Positions 9,067 through 17,486 are shown, counted from the stretch's first letter. The stretch is DNA of 64,000 nucleotides from Rhizobium grahamii CCGE 502 (GCF_000298315.2 NZ_AEYE02000013.1:186001-250000); one strand, 5' to 3'. Notes: a model not told the origin generated them from the letters alone. A program made the numbers and translations.

Positions 9067-10206
9067 GCGCCTTATGTCTGCAGGTCATCCGTCGCCGCCG
9101 TCTCATCCTACCCGCCATCCCGGACTTGATCCGCGATCCACTCACCGCGCGTCCGCGCGGTGAGTGAAGCAGCAAACAACAACAATCTTGGCGCGCGGTT
9201 GTCACAGCTTCGTTCAAAAATCGTGACACGGCACTTCCGTCGCTTGATGAGGATGATCCAATCAACGGAAGATTCAGTCTTCGCCTACTTCCGCCTTCGA
9301 TCACATGCCGCTTGCGCACGACGTTGATTCCTATTTCCTCGTAGGCCTTTTCTGACCGTCCGTTCAACTTCCGGAAACTCCACCCCGTGGTAGTTAGTCT
9401 ACTTCAATTCACCCATTATCCCGAGAGCGGCGCAGTCCTCACGGTTTTGCCGTCTGTCGTTATCAGTCCATTCCACCTGAGTGGCGTAGACGAGCATCAC
9501 CAGGCGGTGACCGAGATCGTCCGCCACGCCCTGCCGCCCGGCTATCGCGCCCATGGCGGCCTCGACGCGATCAGGATCAGGGCCGGCCAGGCGCCTGCCG
9601 CATGGAGCTGGAAAACACGTTACGGGCGATGATCTCGGGCGCAATGCCTGCACCCGCGCGCGCCGACGGTGCCGCACGACAATGCGGGGCTTCGGACGGC
9701 CGGCGAACGGAATGGCAGGGCATTTTCGATTCGCCGATCGACCGTCGCAGGCTCGGAGTTCCGAATTTGGATAGCCGGCGCAACGATTGCCCTCGCGCCT
9801 GCGCTGCCAACTCGGGCGCGACGGTGCCGTTCCGGCACAGTTTCCGGAAACGGGACAGCAGCCGGCGTGAATGCTTACCATTCGTCAAGTGTCTGAATCT
9901 TTGGCGATTCCCGTTTCGCAGAATCGCGTGCCACAATATTGCCGCTTGCCTTTTGCTTCGAATGCTGTCACCAAATGCGGCTCTCGGGCATTTGCATGCC
10001 GGTGACTGGACTGATGTGGTAAAGCTTTCCGGCAGGAAGGCGGCGTGGGGGACACCCGCGTACGTAGACGTTCTTTCCCCGTTCGTGAACTACTCGACTG
10101 ACCCTTCGCGCGCTGAATTTTGATGAGGGAGCGCGAAAGCTAAAGCCGTCCGTTTCCTCTCGCGGGGGATGGATACCAAACAGACTAAGGGAAAAGGACT
10201 ATCCCA
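9067..10206. other. gene-poor interval of about 1.1 kb between uvrB and the cold-shock gene
   Basis: Open frames of 60-170 codons occur on both strands, but none shows a ribosome site plus recognisable protein pattern, and their composition is rich in Arg, Ala and Cys as expected for chance frames in GC-rich DNA. Contents I can name are a hairpin at 9142-9168 inside a repeat-like sequence (9115-9175) and, near 10100-10206, the probable 5' untranslated region of the cold-shock gene. The remainder may hold an unrecognised small RNA or a decayed gene. Confidence 0.5.
9115..9175. repeat. intergenic palindromic repeat-like element
   Basis: The sequence 'CCCGGACTTGATCCGCGATC' followed by the palindrome CACTCACCGCGC - GTCC-like loop - GCGCGGTGAGTG resembles short interspersed palindromic elements common between alphaproteobacterial genes. 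Only one copy is visible in this window, so the repeat status rests on general familiarity. Its place 50-100 bases after the uvrB stop also fits a 3' end hairpin. Confidence 0.4.
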
Positions 10207-10419
10207 ATGGCCACCAAGGGCACCGTAAAATTCTTCAACCAGGACAAGGGTTTTGGTTTCATCACGCCAGAAGGCGGCGCGAAGGACGTTTTCGTCCACA
10301 TCTCCGCGCTGCAGGCTTCCGGCATCCAGTCGCTGCGCGAAGGCCAGCAGGTTACCTTCGACACCGAGCCGGACCGCATGGGCAAGGGCCCGAAGGCCGT
10401 CAACATCTCGGCTAACTAA
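10207..10419 (+). CDS. CspA-family cold-shock protein
   Basis: 70-residue single OB-fold nucleic-acid chaperone. RNP1 (KGFGFI, residues 14-19) and RNP2 (DVFVHI, 27-32) are both present, and the length matches the family. It binds single-stranded RNA/DNA and melts mRNA structure. AAAGGA lies upstream of the ATG. A long untranslated leader is likely, because the nearest upstream gene ends over 1 kb away. A strong terminator follows directly, so it is monocistronic. Which csp paralogue it is cannot be told. Confidence 0.95.
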   Translation: MATKGTVKFFNQDKGFGFITPEGGAKDVFVHISALQASGIQSLREGQQVTFDTEPDRMGKGPKAVNISAN

Positions 10420-10448
10420 TTCATTTTCTGCCTCGGCAGGAAAGAGAA

Positions 10449-10475
10449 CGGCGCTCCGCAAGGGGCGCCGTTTTT
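10449..10475 (+). terminator. intrinsic terminator of the cold-shock gene
   Basis: Nine-base-pair stem (CGGCGCTCC with GGGGCGCCG, one G-T pair) closed by a GCAA tetraloop and followed by TTTTT. It starts 30 bases after the csp stop codon. Confidence 0.9.
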
Positions 10476-10821
10476 CGTTTGCGCGATGGTGCGGCTGTCC
10501 CGCGAAACGCGCGAGCGGCAATGCGGCTCGAGAACGAATCAACTCTATCGAGATGCGCGACACGGTTGCGGCGATCGCAGGGTTGGCTCGCCCAAGATGG
10601 TTCGAGCAACAGTCCCTCATGGCAAACGTCCCCTCTCCCGGAAACCGTGCGACACTCGTCGCAATGTTAGGACGTCCACTGCGTCAGTGAGGCATCCGCG
10701 TTCAGCACGGTGAAGCGGGCAAAGCATGGGAGGTTTGGATGCCTTTCAGCAAGGATGGGTTTCGGCTGAACCGCCACAGGCAGACGCTTCACCGGCACGC
10801 CCGCCCCGTCGCGCGGCAGCG
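10476..10821. other. intergenic stretch after the cold-shock terminator
   Basis: About 350 bases between convergent csp and dusA. I see no gene with a ribosome site or family sequence and no clear hairpin with a U-tract on the dusA side. Confidence 0.5.
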
Positions 10822-11850
10822 CTATGCGCCGACCGCTTCCCGCGCACCTTCGAAATCGACCGCCGCAAAGGCGGCGGCAACCACCTCGGGCCCGGCTCCT
10901 GCCTTGACGGCATCGGTCGAAAGGATCTGCCGATAGCGCCGCGCGCCGGGCAGCCCCGTGAACAGCCCGACCATATGTCGCGCCACCTGCTGCAGCCGCC
11001 CGCCATTGGCGATGTGGCGCTCGGCATAGGCCATCATCCGATCGCGAATATCGCCCCAGTCTGCCGCCTCCGCCGCCGCGCCATAGAAGCGGTGGTCGAC
11101 ATCGGCGAGCACGGCGGCGTTCTGATAGGCTGCACGCCCGAGCATGATGCCGTCGATATGGTCGAGATGCCCGGCTGCCTCGTCGAGCGTCTGGATGCCG
11201 CCATTGATGCCGATGAAGACATCCGGCCGCGCCTCTTTCATGCGGTAGACGATCTCGTAGTCGAGCGGCGGGATCTCGCGGTTCTCCTTCGGCGACAGGC
11301 CCTTCAGCCAGGCCTTGCGCGCATGGATCCAGATGGCGTCGGCACCGGCATCGAGCACCCGGTCGAAAAGGCCGGGCAGCGCCGCCTCCGGATCCTGCTC
11401 GTCGACGCCGATCCGGCATTTCACCGTGACAGGTACGTCGGCCACTGCCTTCATCGCTGCCACGCAGGCTGCCACGGTCTCGGGCGTCAGCATCAGGCAG
11501 GCGCCGAAAGTACCGGACTGTACCCGGTCCGACGGACAGCCGACATTGAGGTTGATCTCGTCGTAGCCGTAGGGCGCGGCGATCCTGACCGCCTCGGCAA
11601 GCTTTGCCGGATCCGATCCGCCGAGCTGCAGCGCCACAGGATGCTCCGCTGCATCGAAGGACAGCAGCCGTTCGCGCGGCCCGTGGATGATCGCATCGGC
11701 CACGACCATTTCCGTGTAGAGCAGCGCATTGCGGCTGATCTGCCGGTGGAAATAGCGGCAATGGCGATCGGTCCAGTCGATCATCGGCGCAACGGCGAAG
11801 ATCGGCTGGGCTGACTTCAGGGCCTCGGCGTAGAAATTGGATGTGGTCAT
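10822..11850 (-). CDS. dusA: tRNA-dihydrouridine(20/20a) synthase DusA
   Basis: FMN enzyme reducing U20/U20a in the tRNA D-loop with NADPH. 342 residues from the ATG at 11850; the in-frame TTG at 11868 would add six residues. Family marks are 'FAVAPMIDWTDRHCRYFHR' at the N-terminus, 'ALQLGGSDP', and 'NLNVGCPSDRVQSGTFGACLM', which contains the catalytic Cys. Further on are 'VKCRIGVDE..D' and 'INGGI' of the TIM-barrel phosphate site. The length and the 'FTGLPGARRYRQILS' C-terminal helical domain place it in the DusA rather than the DusB subgroup. It diverges from the 12008 gene. Confidence 0.93.
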   Translation of the reverse strand: MTTSNFYAEALKSAQPIFAVAPMIDWTDRHCRYFHRQISRNALLYTEMVVADAIIHGPRERLLSFDAAEHPVALQLGGSDPAKLAEAVRIAAPYGYDEINLNVGCPSDRVQSGTFGACLMLTPETVAACVAAMKAVADVPVTVKCRIGVDEQDPEAALPGLFDRVLDAGADAIWIHARKAWLKGLSPKENREIPPLDYEIVYRMKEARPDVFIGINGGIQTLDEAAGHLDHIDGIMLGRAAYQNAAVLADVDHRFYGAAAEAADWGDIRDRMMAYAERHIANGGRLQQVARHMVGLFTGLPGARRYRQILSTDAVKAGAGPEVVAAAFAAVDFEGAREAVGA

Positions 11851-12007
11851 GCCGCGCTCATAGCGCAAAGATGGGTGAAATGCCAGTTTGCCGCGCGCAG
11901 GGCAGCAATGCCAGCATGCAAGGCAACCACTAATCGGCGAACCGCACTTTCCCCGCCGCTTCCTTTCCGTCTAAGATGCCGGGACTCACAAACAGCAAGA
12001 GCTTGCA

Positions 12008-12703
12008 ATGTCCCTTCCCGCGACTGTCATCCCTCTTCCGCAACCAGTCCTGCTTCCCGTCGAAGGCACCGCTGACGCGTTTCCCGTCCGTCGCGTCTAC
12101 TGCGTCGGGCGGAACTATGCCGACCATGCGATCGAGATGGGGCATGACCCGAGCCGCGAGCCACCCTTCTTTTTCCAGAAGAATGCCGAAAACCTGGTGG
12201 CTGAAGGCAAGGATTTCCCCTACCCGCCGCTCTCAAGCGATGTGCATTTCGAGGTCGAATGCGTTCTGGCGCTGAAGGCCGGCGGCCAGGATATTCCCGC
12301 TGAAACGGCGCTTGATTGCATCTACGGCTATGCCGTCGGCATCGACTTCACGCGCCGCGATCTTCAGGCGGAGGCGAAGAAATTCGGTCGTCCCTGGGAG
12401 GTCGCCAAGGCCTTCGAATATTCCGCACCCGTATCGCCGATCGTCCCGGCGGCCCAACTCGGGCATCCCTCGGCCGGTCGTATCTGGCTGGAACTAAACG
12501 GCAAGCGCGTCCAGGATGGCGATCTCAACCAGATGATCTGGAAGGTGCCTGAAATCATCGCCGAACTCTCGAAACTCTTCATCCTCGCGCCGGGTGACGT
12601 CATCATGACCGGTACGCCAGCCGGCGTCGGCGCCGTGAAGAAGGGCGACCACGTAAAGTGCGGTATCGACGGTATCGCCACGCTGTCGGTCAAGGTAGCC
12701 TGA
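12008..12703 (+). CDS. fumarylacetoacetate hydrolase family protein
   Basis: 231 residues. The motifs 'VYCVGRNYADHAIEMG', 'PPFFFQKNAENLV' and the metal-binding 'HFEVECVLAL' (the E-x-E of the Mg/Mn site), plus 'GIDFTRRDLQ' and 'MTGTPAGVGAV', define the short FAH-fold hydrolases/isomerases such as fumarylpyruvate hydrolase and acylpyruvases. These cleave C-C bonds of oxo-acids late in aromatic degradation. No aromatic pathway genes are nearby, so the substrate is open; oxaloacetate tautomerase or acylpyruvase roles are equally possible. It is followed 11 bases later by the carbonic anhydrase-like gene. Confidence 0.9.
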   Translation: MSLPATVIPLPQPVLLPVEGTADAFPVRRVYCVGRNYADHAIEMGHDPSREPPFFFQKNAENLVAEGKDFPYPPLSSDVHFEVECVLALKAGGQDIPAETALDCIYGYAVGIDFTRRDLQAEAKKFGRPWEVAKAFEYSAPVSPIVPAAQLGHPSAGRIWLELNGKRVQDGDLNQMIWKVPEIIAELSKLFILAPGDVIMTGTPAGVGAVKKGDHVKCGIDGIATLSVKVA

Positions 12704-12714
12704 GAGGAAACGCA

Positions 12715-13242
12715 ATGCCTGTCTATGCACTTGGCGAACTGACACCTGACCTGCCGCCATCTGGCACATATTGGATCGCGCCGGATGCCCATGTCATCGG
12801 CCGGGTTTCGCTTGGTCTCGATGTCGGTATCTGGTTTGGGGCAGTGCTGCGCGGCGACAATGAGCCGATTGTGGTCGGGGCGGCGACGAATATCCAGGAA
12901 GGCGCGATGCTGCACACCGATCCCGGCTTTCCGGTAACGATCGGTGAAGGCTGCACCATCGGTCATCACGCCATCGTCCACGGCTGCACGATCGGGAATA
13001 ATTCGCTGATCGGCATGGGGGCTACGGTGCTGAACGGCGTCAGGATCGGCAACAACTGCCTCATCGGTGCCAACGCGCTGATCACCGAGGGCAAGGAGTT
13101 TCCCGACAATTCCCTGATCGTCGGATCGCCCGCGCGCGTGGTCCGCACGCTCGACGAGGCGGCGATCGAAAAGCTCCGCCGCTCGGCGGAGAAATATGTC
13201 GGCAACTGGCAGCGTTTCGCGCGCGACCTGCGCCTACTCTGA
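12715..13242 (+). CDS. gamma-class carbonic anhydrase family protein
   Basis: 175 residues of left-handed beta-helix hexapeptide repeats, seen as repeated I-G-x-x steps (VIGRVSLG, VTIGEGCTIG, CTIGNNSLIG, VRIGNNCLIG). The His residues in MLHTDPG and IGHHAIVHG are in the places of the three zinc ligands of gamma carbonic anhydrases (YrdA/PaaY group). Many members are zinc proteins of uncertain activity. The ATG at 12715 follows a GAGGAAA site 11 bases after the FAH-family gene, so the two are co-transcribed. Confidence 0.92.
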   Translation: MPVYALGELTPDLPPSGTYWIAPDAHVIGRVSLGLDVGIWFGAVLRGDNEPIVVGAATNIQEGAMLHTDPGFPVTIGEGCTIGHHAIVHGCTIGNNSLIGMGATVLNGVRIGNNCLIGANALITEGKEFPDNSLIVGSPARVVRTLDEAAIEKLRRSAEKYVGNWQRFARDLRLL

Positions 13243-13245
13243 CCG

Positions 13246-13599
13246 TCAGAACAGCAGGCCGACGCCGGTCACGTTCTTGACGGCCGTCTTCACGAGGTTG
13301 AAAACGGCGGTCAGGATCTTCTGCGCGGCGACATAAAGAAGGAATTCGAATTCGGCCAACGCGCTGTTGAGATTGAGTTCGAGAAGATGCAGCCTCAGGT
13401 CGGCAGTCTTGACGGTGATCGTCTTTGCCGCAAGCTCTGCCATGACCTTGGCGGTCTTCTGCGCGATGAAACGCAGCTGATACGTCATCTCGTCGCGAAT
13501 GGCGGTCCATTGCCCCTTTGCCGTCGCCGCCGCGACGGACAGCAGGCCTTCAAGCAGTTCTTCGGCAGATTTTGGTGCGAAATTCGCATTAGCAGGCAC
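13246..13599 (-). CDS. hypothetical protein (117 aa, helical)
   Basis: Unrecognised. The sequence is almost wholly alpha-helical and amphipathic, with a Lys/Ala-rich centre (QKTAKVMAELAAKTITVKTAD) and a hydrophobic C-terminal helix ending VKTAVKNVTGVGLLF. There is no signal peptide. The general look is phasin-like, but the match is too weak to claim. Its ATG lies 11 bases downstream of the lipoprotein gene's stop on the same strand, so the two form a unit. Confidence 0.6.
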   Translation of the reverse strand: MPANANFAPKSAEELLEGLLSVAAATAKGQWTAIRDEMTYQLRFIAQKTAKVMAELAAKTITVKTADLRLHLLELNLNSALAEFEFLLYVAAQKILTAVFNLVKTAVKNVTGVGLLF

Positions 13600-13610
13600 G
13601 GATATTCCCC

Positions 13611-14051
13611 CTACTTCAATGAGCCTTCCATCGTCTTGGCAATGCTGCAGGTGTTCCGAGCGATCGAAATACTGTCGGATTCGCTAGGCTGCTGACCGCT
13701 CTCCTCGAAAGCGGCTCGCGATAGTTCGATTGACTGCCGGCAGCGCTCGATGTTGTCGGCCACGAGTTGGGCTGCGCGCGCCGACGGCTTGCCCTGGAGA
13801 TAAGCCGGGCGCCGCCCGGCGATGTCGCCCGCATCCTTCACCATCGCGAGAGCTTCGATGTAGTATGGCTCCACATCACGATAGCGCGCATGTCCTGGCG
13901 CTTTCGTCTCCAGCGTAGTTTCGATCTTCGTCAGACTCGAATGCGCGCCGTCGAGCTTCGTATAGACGGCCTCGTTGTAATTAGGTGCAAAGATGGAACA
14001 CCCGCTGAGCGGAATGGCTAATATCAGCGAAGATAGATGGCGTTTCAGCAT
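13611..14051 (-). CDS. putative lipoprotein
   Basis: 146 residues with an N-terminal 'MLKRH' followed by a hydrophobic stretch and the lipobox LSGC (Cys18), so it should be exported, lipidated and anchored to a membrane. The mature part is mostly helical and soluble, with no domain that I recognise; two further Cys residues near the C-terminus could form a disulfide. It is the first gene of a two-gene unit with the helical protein at 13246. About 120 bases upstream lies the end of zur, on the same strand. Confidence 0.7.
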   Translation of the reverse strand: MLKRHLSSLILAIPLSGCSIFAPNYNEAVYTKLDGAHSSLTKIETTLETKAPGHARYRDVEPYYIEALAMVKDAGDIAGRRPAYLQGKPSARAAQLVADNIERCRQSIELSRAAFEESGQQPSESDSISIARNTCSIAKTMEGSLK

Positions 14052-14169
14052 GTGTGCGGTCCCCAGCCCTGCCGCACATCATAAATTAGCCACAGCCACA
14101 ATCAATAATTACATAACAAATTATCAGCAACCTTATGGCGAATTAGATTGCGGCGGTCCGGCGTCAGCG

Positions 14170-14568
14170 CTAAGCGGCGCACGCCTCGCACAGGCCGCGA
14201 ATCTCGATCGTAGTCTTCTCCGCCTTGAACTTCTTTCCCCGCGTCCAATCCATGAGGCGGTGATCGACCTCGTGGTCGTGGAATTCCATCACATGGCCGC
14301 AGCTCTCGCAGATCGCGAAGGCGACGATGCCGTGGCTGTGGCAGTTCTGGTCGGGATGCGCGCAGGCGACGAACGCGTTGATGCTCTCGAGCCGGTGCAC
14401 GACGCCATACTCAAGCAGCTTCTCCAACGCGCGGTAGACCTGCAGCGGCGCGCGAAAACCGTGATCGCGCAGCTTGTCAAGGATCGTGTAGGCGCTGAGC
14501 GGTCCGTCGGCCTTTTCGAGAACCTCGAAAACGAGAGCCTGGTTCTTGGTCAAAGCAGGTGCATTCAT
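14170..14568 (-). CDS. zur: Fur-family zinc uptake regulator Zur
   Basis: 132-residue Fur-fold repressor that binds DNA when loaded with zinc. An N-terminal winged helix (LTKNQALVFEVLEKADGPLSAYTILDKL, 'VYRALEKLLEYGVVHRLES') precedes the metal domain: 'CAHPDQNCHSHG', 'CESCGHVMEFHDHEV' (a CxxC structural zinc site plus His/Glu ligands) and a terminal 'CEAC'. It is the last gene of znuC-znuB-zur; its ATG overlaps the znuB stop (ATGA). That position and the Zur-like palindromes upstream of znuC identify it as Zur rather than Fur or Mur. Confidence 0.95.
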   Translation of the reverse strand: MNAPALTKNQALVFEVLEKADGPLSAYTILDKLRDHGFRAPLQVYRALEKLLEYGVVHRLESINAFVACAHPDQNCHSHGIVAFAICESCGHVMEFHDHEVDHRLMDWTRGKKFKAEKTTIEIRGLCEACAA

Positions 14569-15374
14569 GAACGTTGTCCTTCCGGGGCCTGCCCGCGCTT
14601 CGGCAGCAGGCTCAGAATGAAGAGGATCAGGGCCGCGGCGACGATCGACGGGCCGGAGGGCGTGTCGTAGGTCAGCGAGCCGAACAGCCCGCCGACCACG
14701 GCGACCGCACCGATCAGCGAGGCGAAGATGGCCATCACCTCCGGCGTCGAGGCAAAGCGCCGGGCCGCTGCCGCCGGGATGATCAGCAGCGAGGTGATCA
14801 GCATGATACCCACGATCTTCATGGCGATGGCGATAACGACGGCCATCAGCAGCATGAAGAAGAGCCGCGCCCGCTCCGGCTGCAGCCCCTCAGCCTCGGC
14901 AAGCTCGGGATTGACGGTGGAGGCAAGAAGCGGCCGCCAGAGCCAGGCGATTGCCGCCAGAACGAGAATGCCGCCGCCCCAGATCGTGACGATATCAGTC
15001 TTCGAGACCGCGAGGATATCGCCGAACAGAAAGGCGATGAGATCGATGCGCACCCAGCTCATGAAGGCGACCATCACGAGGCCGATCGCCAGCGTCGCAT
15101 GCGAGAGGATACCGAGCAGCGCATCCGCCGACAGCGCCTGGCGCTTCTGCAGGAACAGCAGCAGGATCGACACCGTCGCCGCCACGAGAAACACCGCGAG
15201 CGTCAGGTTGAACTGCAGCAGCAGTGACAGCGCGACGCCGAGCAGAGCCGAATGGGCGATCGTGTCACCGAAATAGGCCATGCGCCGCCAGATGATGAAG
15301 CAGCCGAGCGGGCCAGTAGTCAGCGCAAGGCCAACGCCTGCGAGGATGGCGCGGACGAAGAAATCGTCAAACAT
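14565..15374 (-). CDS. znuB: zinc ABC transporter permease ZnuB
   Basis: 269-residue inner-membrane permease of the ABC-3 family with about eight hydrophobic helices. 'CFIIWRRMAYFGDTIAHSALLGVAL' is the family signature near the N-terminus. It forms the channel for zinc delivered by ZnuA and driven by ZnuC. The ATG at 15374 overlaps the last codons of znuC by 8 bp, and its stop overlaps the zur start, so the three are translationally coupled. Confidence 0.96.
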   Translation of the reverse strand: MFDDFFVRAILAGVGLALTTGPLGCFIIWRRMAYFGDTIAHSALLGVALSLLLQFNLTLAVFLVAATVSILLLFLQKRQALSADALLGILSHATLAIGLVMVAFMSWVRIDLIAFLFGDILAVSKTDIVTIWGGGILVLAAIAWLWRPLLASTVNPELAEAEGLQPERARLFFMLLMAVVIAIAMKIVGIMLITSLLIIPAAAARRFASTPEVMAIFASLIGAVAVVGGLFGSLTYDTPSGPSIVAAALILFILSLLPKRGQAPEGQRS

Positions 15375-16320
15375 GGCGCTCTCCTGCCGGGTGCCTGTGA
15401 TCGTGGATATGATCGTCGGCATGATGGTGATCGCCGCCAGCATGGCCGTGGTCATGGTCGTGACCGGCGTGGTCATATGCCGAGTGGTCGTGGCCGTGCC
15501 CGTCATGGCCATGGTGGTGGCCATCGTCGGGGTGGCAGTGATCGGTAACGGAGCCGTCGGAATGCAGCACCCGGCCATCGGGCAGATGCGTATGGTCGTG
15601 GTCGTGGCTGTAGACGGCGAGCGCCTGTGCCGCACGGCTGCCGAACAGGCGGACATATTCCGCGCTCTGGGTGACCGCCTGCGGGGTGCCGCGGCAGCAG
15701 ACGTGACCGTTGAGGCAGATGACCGTATCCGTCGCCGCCATGACGACATGCAAGTCGTGCGAGATCAGCAGGATGCCGCAGCCCGTCGAGTTGCGGATCG
15801 ACTGGATCAGATCGTAGATCGCGATCTCGCCCGAGAAATCGACGCCCTGCACCGGTTCGTCGAGTACCAGCAGGTCAGGTTTGCGCGCGATCGCGCGCGC
15901 CATCAAGGCCCGCTGGAACTCACCGCCGGACAAATGCTGCACCTCGGCGCCAAGCATGTGCGACAGGCCCACGGCTTCGAGAGCAGCCGTCATATCGGCG
16001 TCGGAGAGTGGTCCGGTCAGCGTCATCAGCCGGCGCACCGTGAGCGGAAGCGTCCAATCGATCGCCAGCTTCTGCGGCACATAGCCGACCTTGAGGCCGG
16101 TGGCGCGCTCCACCCTCCCCTCGTCGGGCTTCAATACGCCGATCGCCGTCTTGACGGTGGTTGACTTGCCCGAGCCGTTGGGGCCGATCAGAGTGACGAT
16201 CTCGCCGCGCGAAACGGAGAAATCCACGCCGCGGACAAGCCAGCGGCCGTTTCTTTGGACGCCGACATTGGAAAGCGAGACCAATGGCTTCGCTTCGGAA
16301 TTTGCGGGAGAGAACATCAT
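15367..16320 (-). CDS. znuC: zinc ABC transporter ATPase ZnuC with a long His-rich tail
   Basis: 317 residues. Walker A 'GPNGSGKST', the signature 'LSGGEFQRALMARAI', Walker B 'LLVLDEPVQGVD' and the H-loop 'LLISHDLHVVM' make it a complete ABC ATPase. The last 80 residues are unusual: 27 are His, mixed with Asp and Gly, a zinc-chelating tail that plain ATPases lack. Start at the first of two adjacent ATGs (16320). It faces znuA across a gap of about 100 bp carrying two Zur-like palindromes. Confidence 0.95.
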   Translation of the reverse strand: MMFSPANSEAKPLVSLSNVGVQRNGRWLVRGVDFSVSRGEIVTLIGPNGSGKSTTVKTAIGVLKPDEGRVERATGLKVGYVPQKLAIDWTLPLTVRRLMTLTGPLSDADMTAALEAVGLSHMLGAEVQHLSGGEFQRALMARAIARKPDLLVLDEPVQGVDFSGEIAIYDLIQSIRNSTGCGILLISHDLHVVMAATDTVICLNGHVCCRGTPQAVTQSAEYVRLFGSRAAQALAVYSHDHDHTHLPDGRVLHSDGSVTDHCHPDDGHHHGHDGHGHDHSAYDHAGHDHDHGHAGGDHHHADDHIHDHRHPAGERHV

Positions 16321-16357
16321 TTTTCCGAATGTGCTGTTGCGACTTGCTATCGCACAC

Positions 16358-16370
16358 GTTATAGCATAAC
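16358..16370. promoter_or_regulatory. Zur-box-like palindrome 1 in the znuC/znuA gap
   Basis: GTTATAGCATAAC is a 5-3-5 palindrome. Together with its flanks it agrees at most positions with the classical Zur operator pattern ATGTTATAnTATAACAT. It sits between divergent znuC and znuA, the expected place for control of both. Confidence 0.75.
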
Positions 16371-16378
16371 GCAATTGA

Positions 16379-16393
16379 TGTAATAACATTACA
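16379..16393. promoter_or_regulatory. Zur-box-like palindrome 2 in the znuC/znuA gap
   Basis: TGTAATAACATTACA is a perfect 6-3-6 palindrome centred 22 bp from the first box, i.e. two helical turns away, and 26 bases before the znuA ATG. Two boxes would allow separate or cooperative control of the divergent units. Confidence 0.7.
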
Positions 16394-16418
16394 AATACAA
16401 TTCAAGCGGAGTACACCG

Positions 16419-17405
16419 ATGAAATTCGCGATGGCCCTTACCCTCGCAGTCCCCGCCATCTTCTTTGCCGAGGCGGGCAGAACGGCGGATGCGCCTGTCG
16501 TGGTGACCTCGATCAAGCCGATTCACTCGCTCGTATCGGCGATCATGCAGGGTGTCGGCACGCCGGAACTGATCGTCGACGGCGCTGCCTCGCCCCATAC
16601 CTATAATGTGAAGCCGTCAAACGCGCGCGCCTTGCAGAACGCCAAGGTGGTGTTCTGGGTCGGGCCCGGGCTCGAAGCGTTTCTGGAGAAGCCGCTGGAG
16701 GCGATCGGGTCCGATGCCGTGGTCGCCGAGCTCGACAAGGCGCCCGGCCTGACCAAGCTCAAATTCCGCGAAGGCGGCGCCTTCGAGCCGCACGATGATG
16801 GCGACCATGACGGTGACGATCACCATGAAGGCGATGGGCACGATCATTCCCATGCCGACGCAGATCACGACCATGATCATGGGGCATTCGACACCCATCT
16901 CTGGCTTGATCCGCAAAATGCCAAGGCGATGGCAGCCGAGATCACCACCACGCTCGTCGCAGCCGATCCCGCCAATGCCCTCACCTACCAGGCCAACGCC
17001 AAGACGCTGGACGACAGGCTTGATGCGCTGGACACGGAAATCACGGGCATCGTGTCACCGGTCAAGGACAAGCCGTTCATCGTCTTCCACGATGCCTACC
17101 AGTATTTCGAGAACCGCTATCATGTACGGGTCGCCGGCTCGATCACCGTCAGCCCGGAAACGATCCCCGGCGCGGAACGCATTGCCGAGATCCACGAAAA
17201 GGTCGGTGAACTCGGCGCCACCTGCGTCTTCGCCGAACCGCAATTCCAGCCGCGCTTGGTCGATGTGGTGATCGAGGGCACGAAGGCGAAAGCCGGTACC
17301 CTTGACCCCGAGGCCGCAACACTCGACGCCGGGCCGGACCTCTATTTCAACCTCATGAACGGCATTGCCAACAGCATGAAGGACTGCCTTTCGCGAGAAA
17401 GCTGA
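16419..17405 (+). CDS. znuA: zinc ABC transporter periplasmic binding protein ZnuA
   Basis: 328 residues with a signal peptide of about 23 residues, then the cluster A-I fold: 'VVVTSIKPIHSLVSAIM' at the mature N-terminus, 'GAASPHTYNVKPSNARAL' with a zinc-ligand His, 'FDTHLWLDPQNAK', and 'VFHDAYQYFENRY' with another. A His/Asp-rich loop at about 125-158, typical of ZnuA rather than MntA, probably collects zinc. It passes zinc to ZnuB/ZnuC, encoded divergently. A terminator follows the stop. Confidence 0.96.
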   Translation: MKFAMALTLAVPAIFFAEAGRTADAPVVVTSIKPIHSLVSAIMQGVGTPELIVDGAASPHTYNVKPSNARALQNAKVVFWVGPGLEAFLEKPLEAIGSDAVVAELDKAPGLTKLKFREGGAFEPHDDGDHDGDDHHEGDGHDHSHADADHDHDHGAFDTHLWLDPQNAKAMAAEITTTLVAADPANALTYQANAKTLDDRLDALDTEITGIVSPVKDKPFIVFHDAYQYFENRYHVRVAGSITVSPETIPGAERIAEIHEKVGELGATCVFAEPQFQPRLVDVVIEGTKAKAGTLDPEAATLDAGPDLYFNLMNGIANSMKDCLSRES

Positions 17406-17418
17406 ATAACACACGGCA

Positions 17419-17445
17419 AAGGCGGACCTCGCAGTCCGCCTTTTT
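17419..17445 (+). terminator. intrinsic terminator of znuA
   Basis: A nine-base stem AAGGCGGAC / GTCCGCCTT with a 6-base loop runs into TTTTT, ending znuA transcription before the next Zur-like box. Confidence 0.9.
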
Positions 17446-17456
17446 CAGCACAATTA

Positions 17457-17473
17457 ATGTAACTATATAACAT
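17457..17473. promoter_or_regulatory. Zur-box-like palindrome upstream of the COG0523 GTPase gene
   Basis: ATGTAACTATATAACAT matches ATGTTATAnTATAACAT at 13 of the 16 defined positions and lies 14 bases before the ATG at 17487, where a bound repressor would block initiation. Confidence 0.75.
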
Positions 17474-17486
17474 ATCGGATAAGTGA

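Noticed and set aside
9399-10123. Open frames of 160-173 codons in the gap before the cold-shock gene
   Set aside because: No ribosome sites and no domain pattern; both strands are open at once, as expected for chance in GC-rich DNA. They were kept only as part of the unexplained interval.
15380-15620. Apparent short tandem repeats (GGTCGTG/ATGATGG-like)
   Set aside because: These are His/Asp codons of the znuC tail and not a DNA repeat or CRISPR; the units differ and are not spaced regularly.
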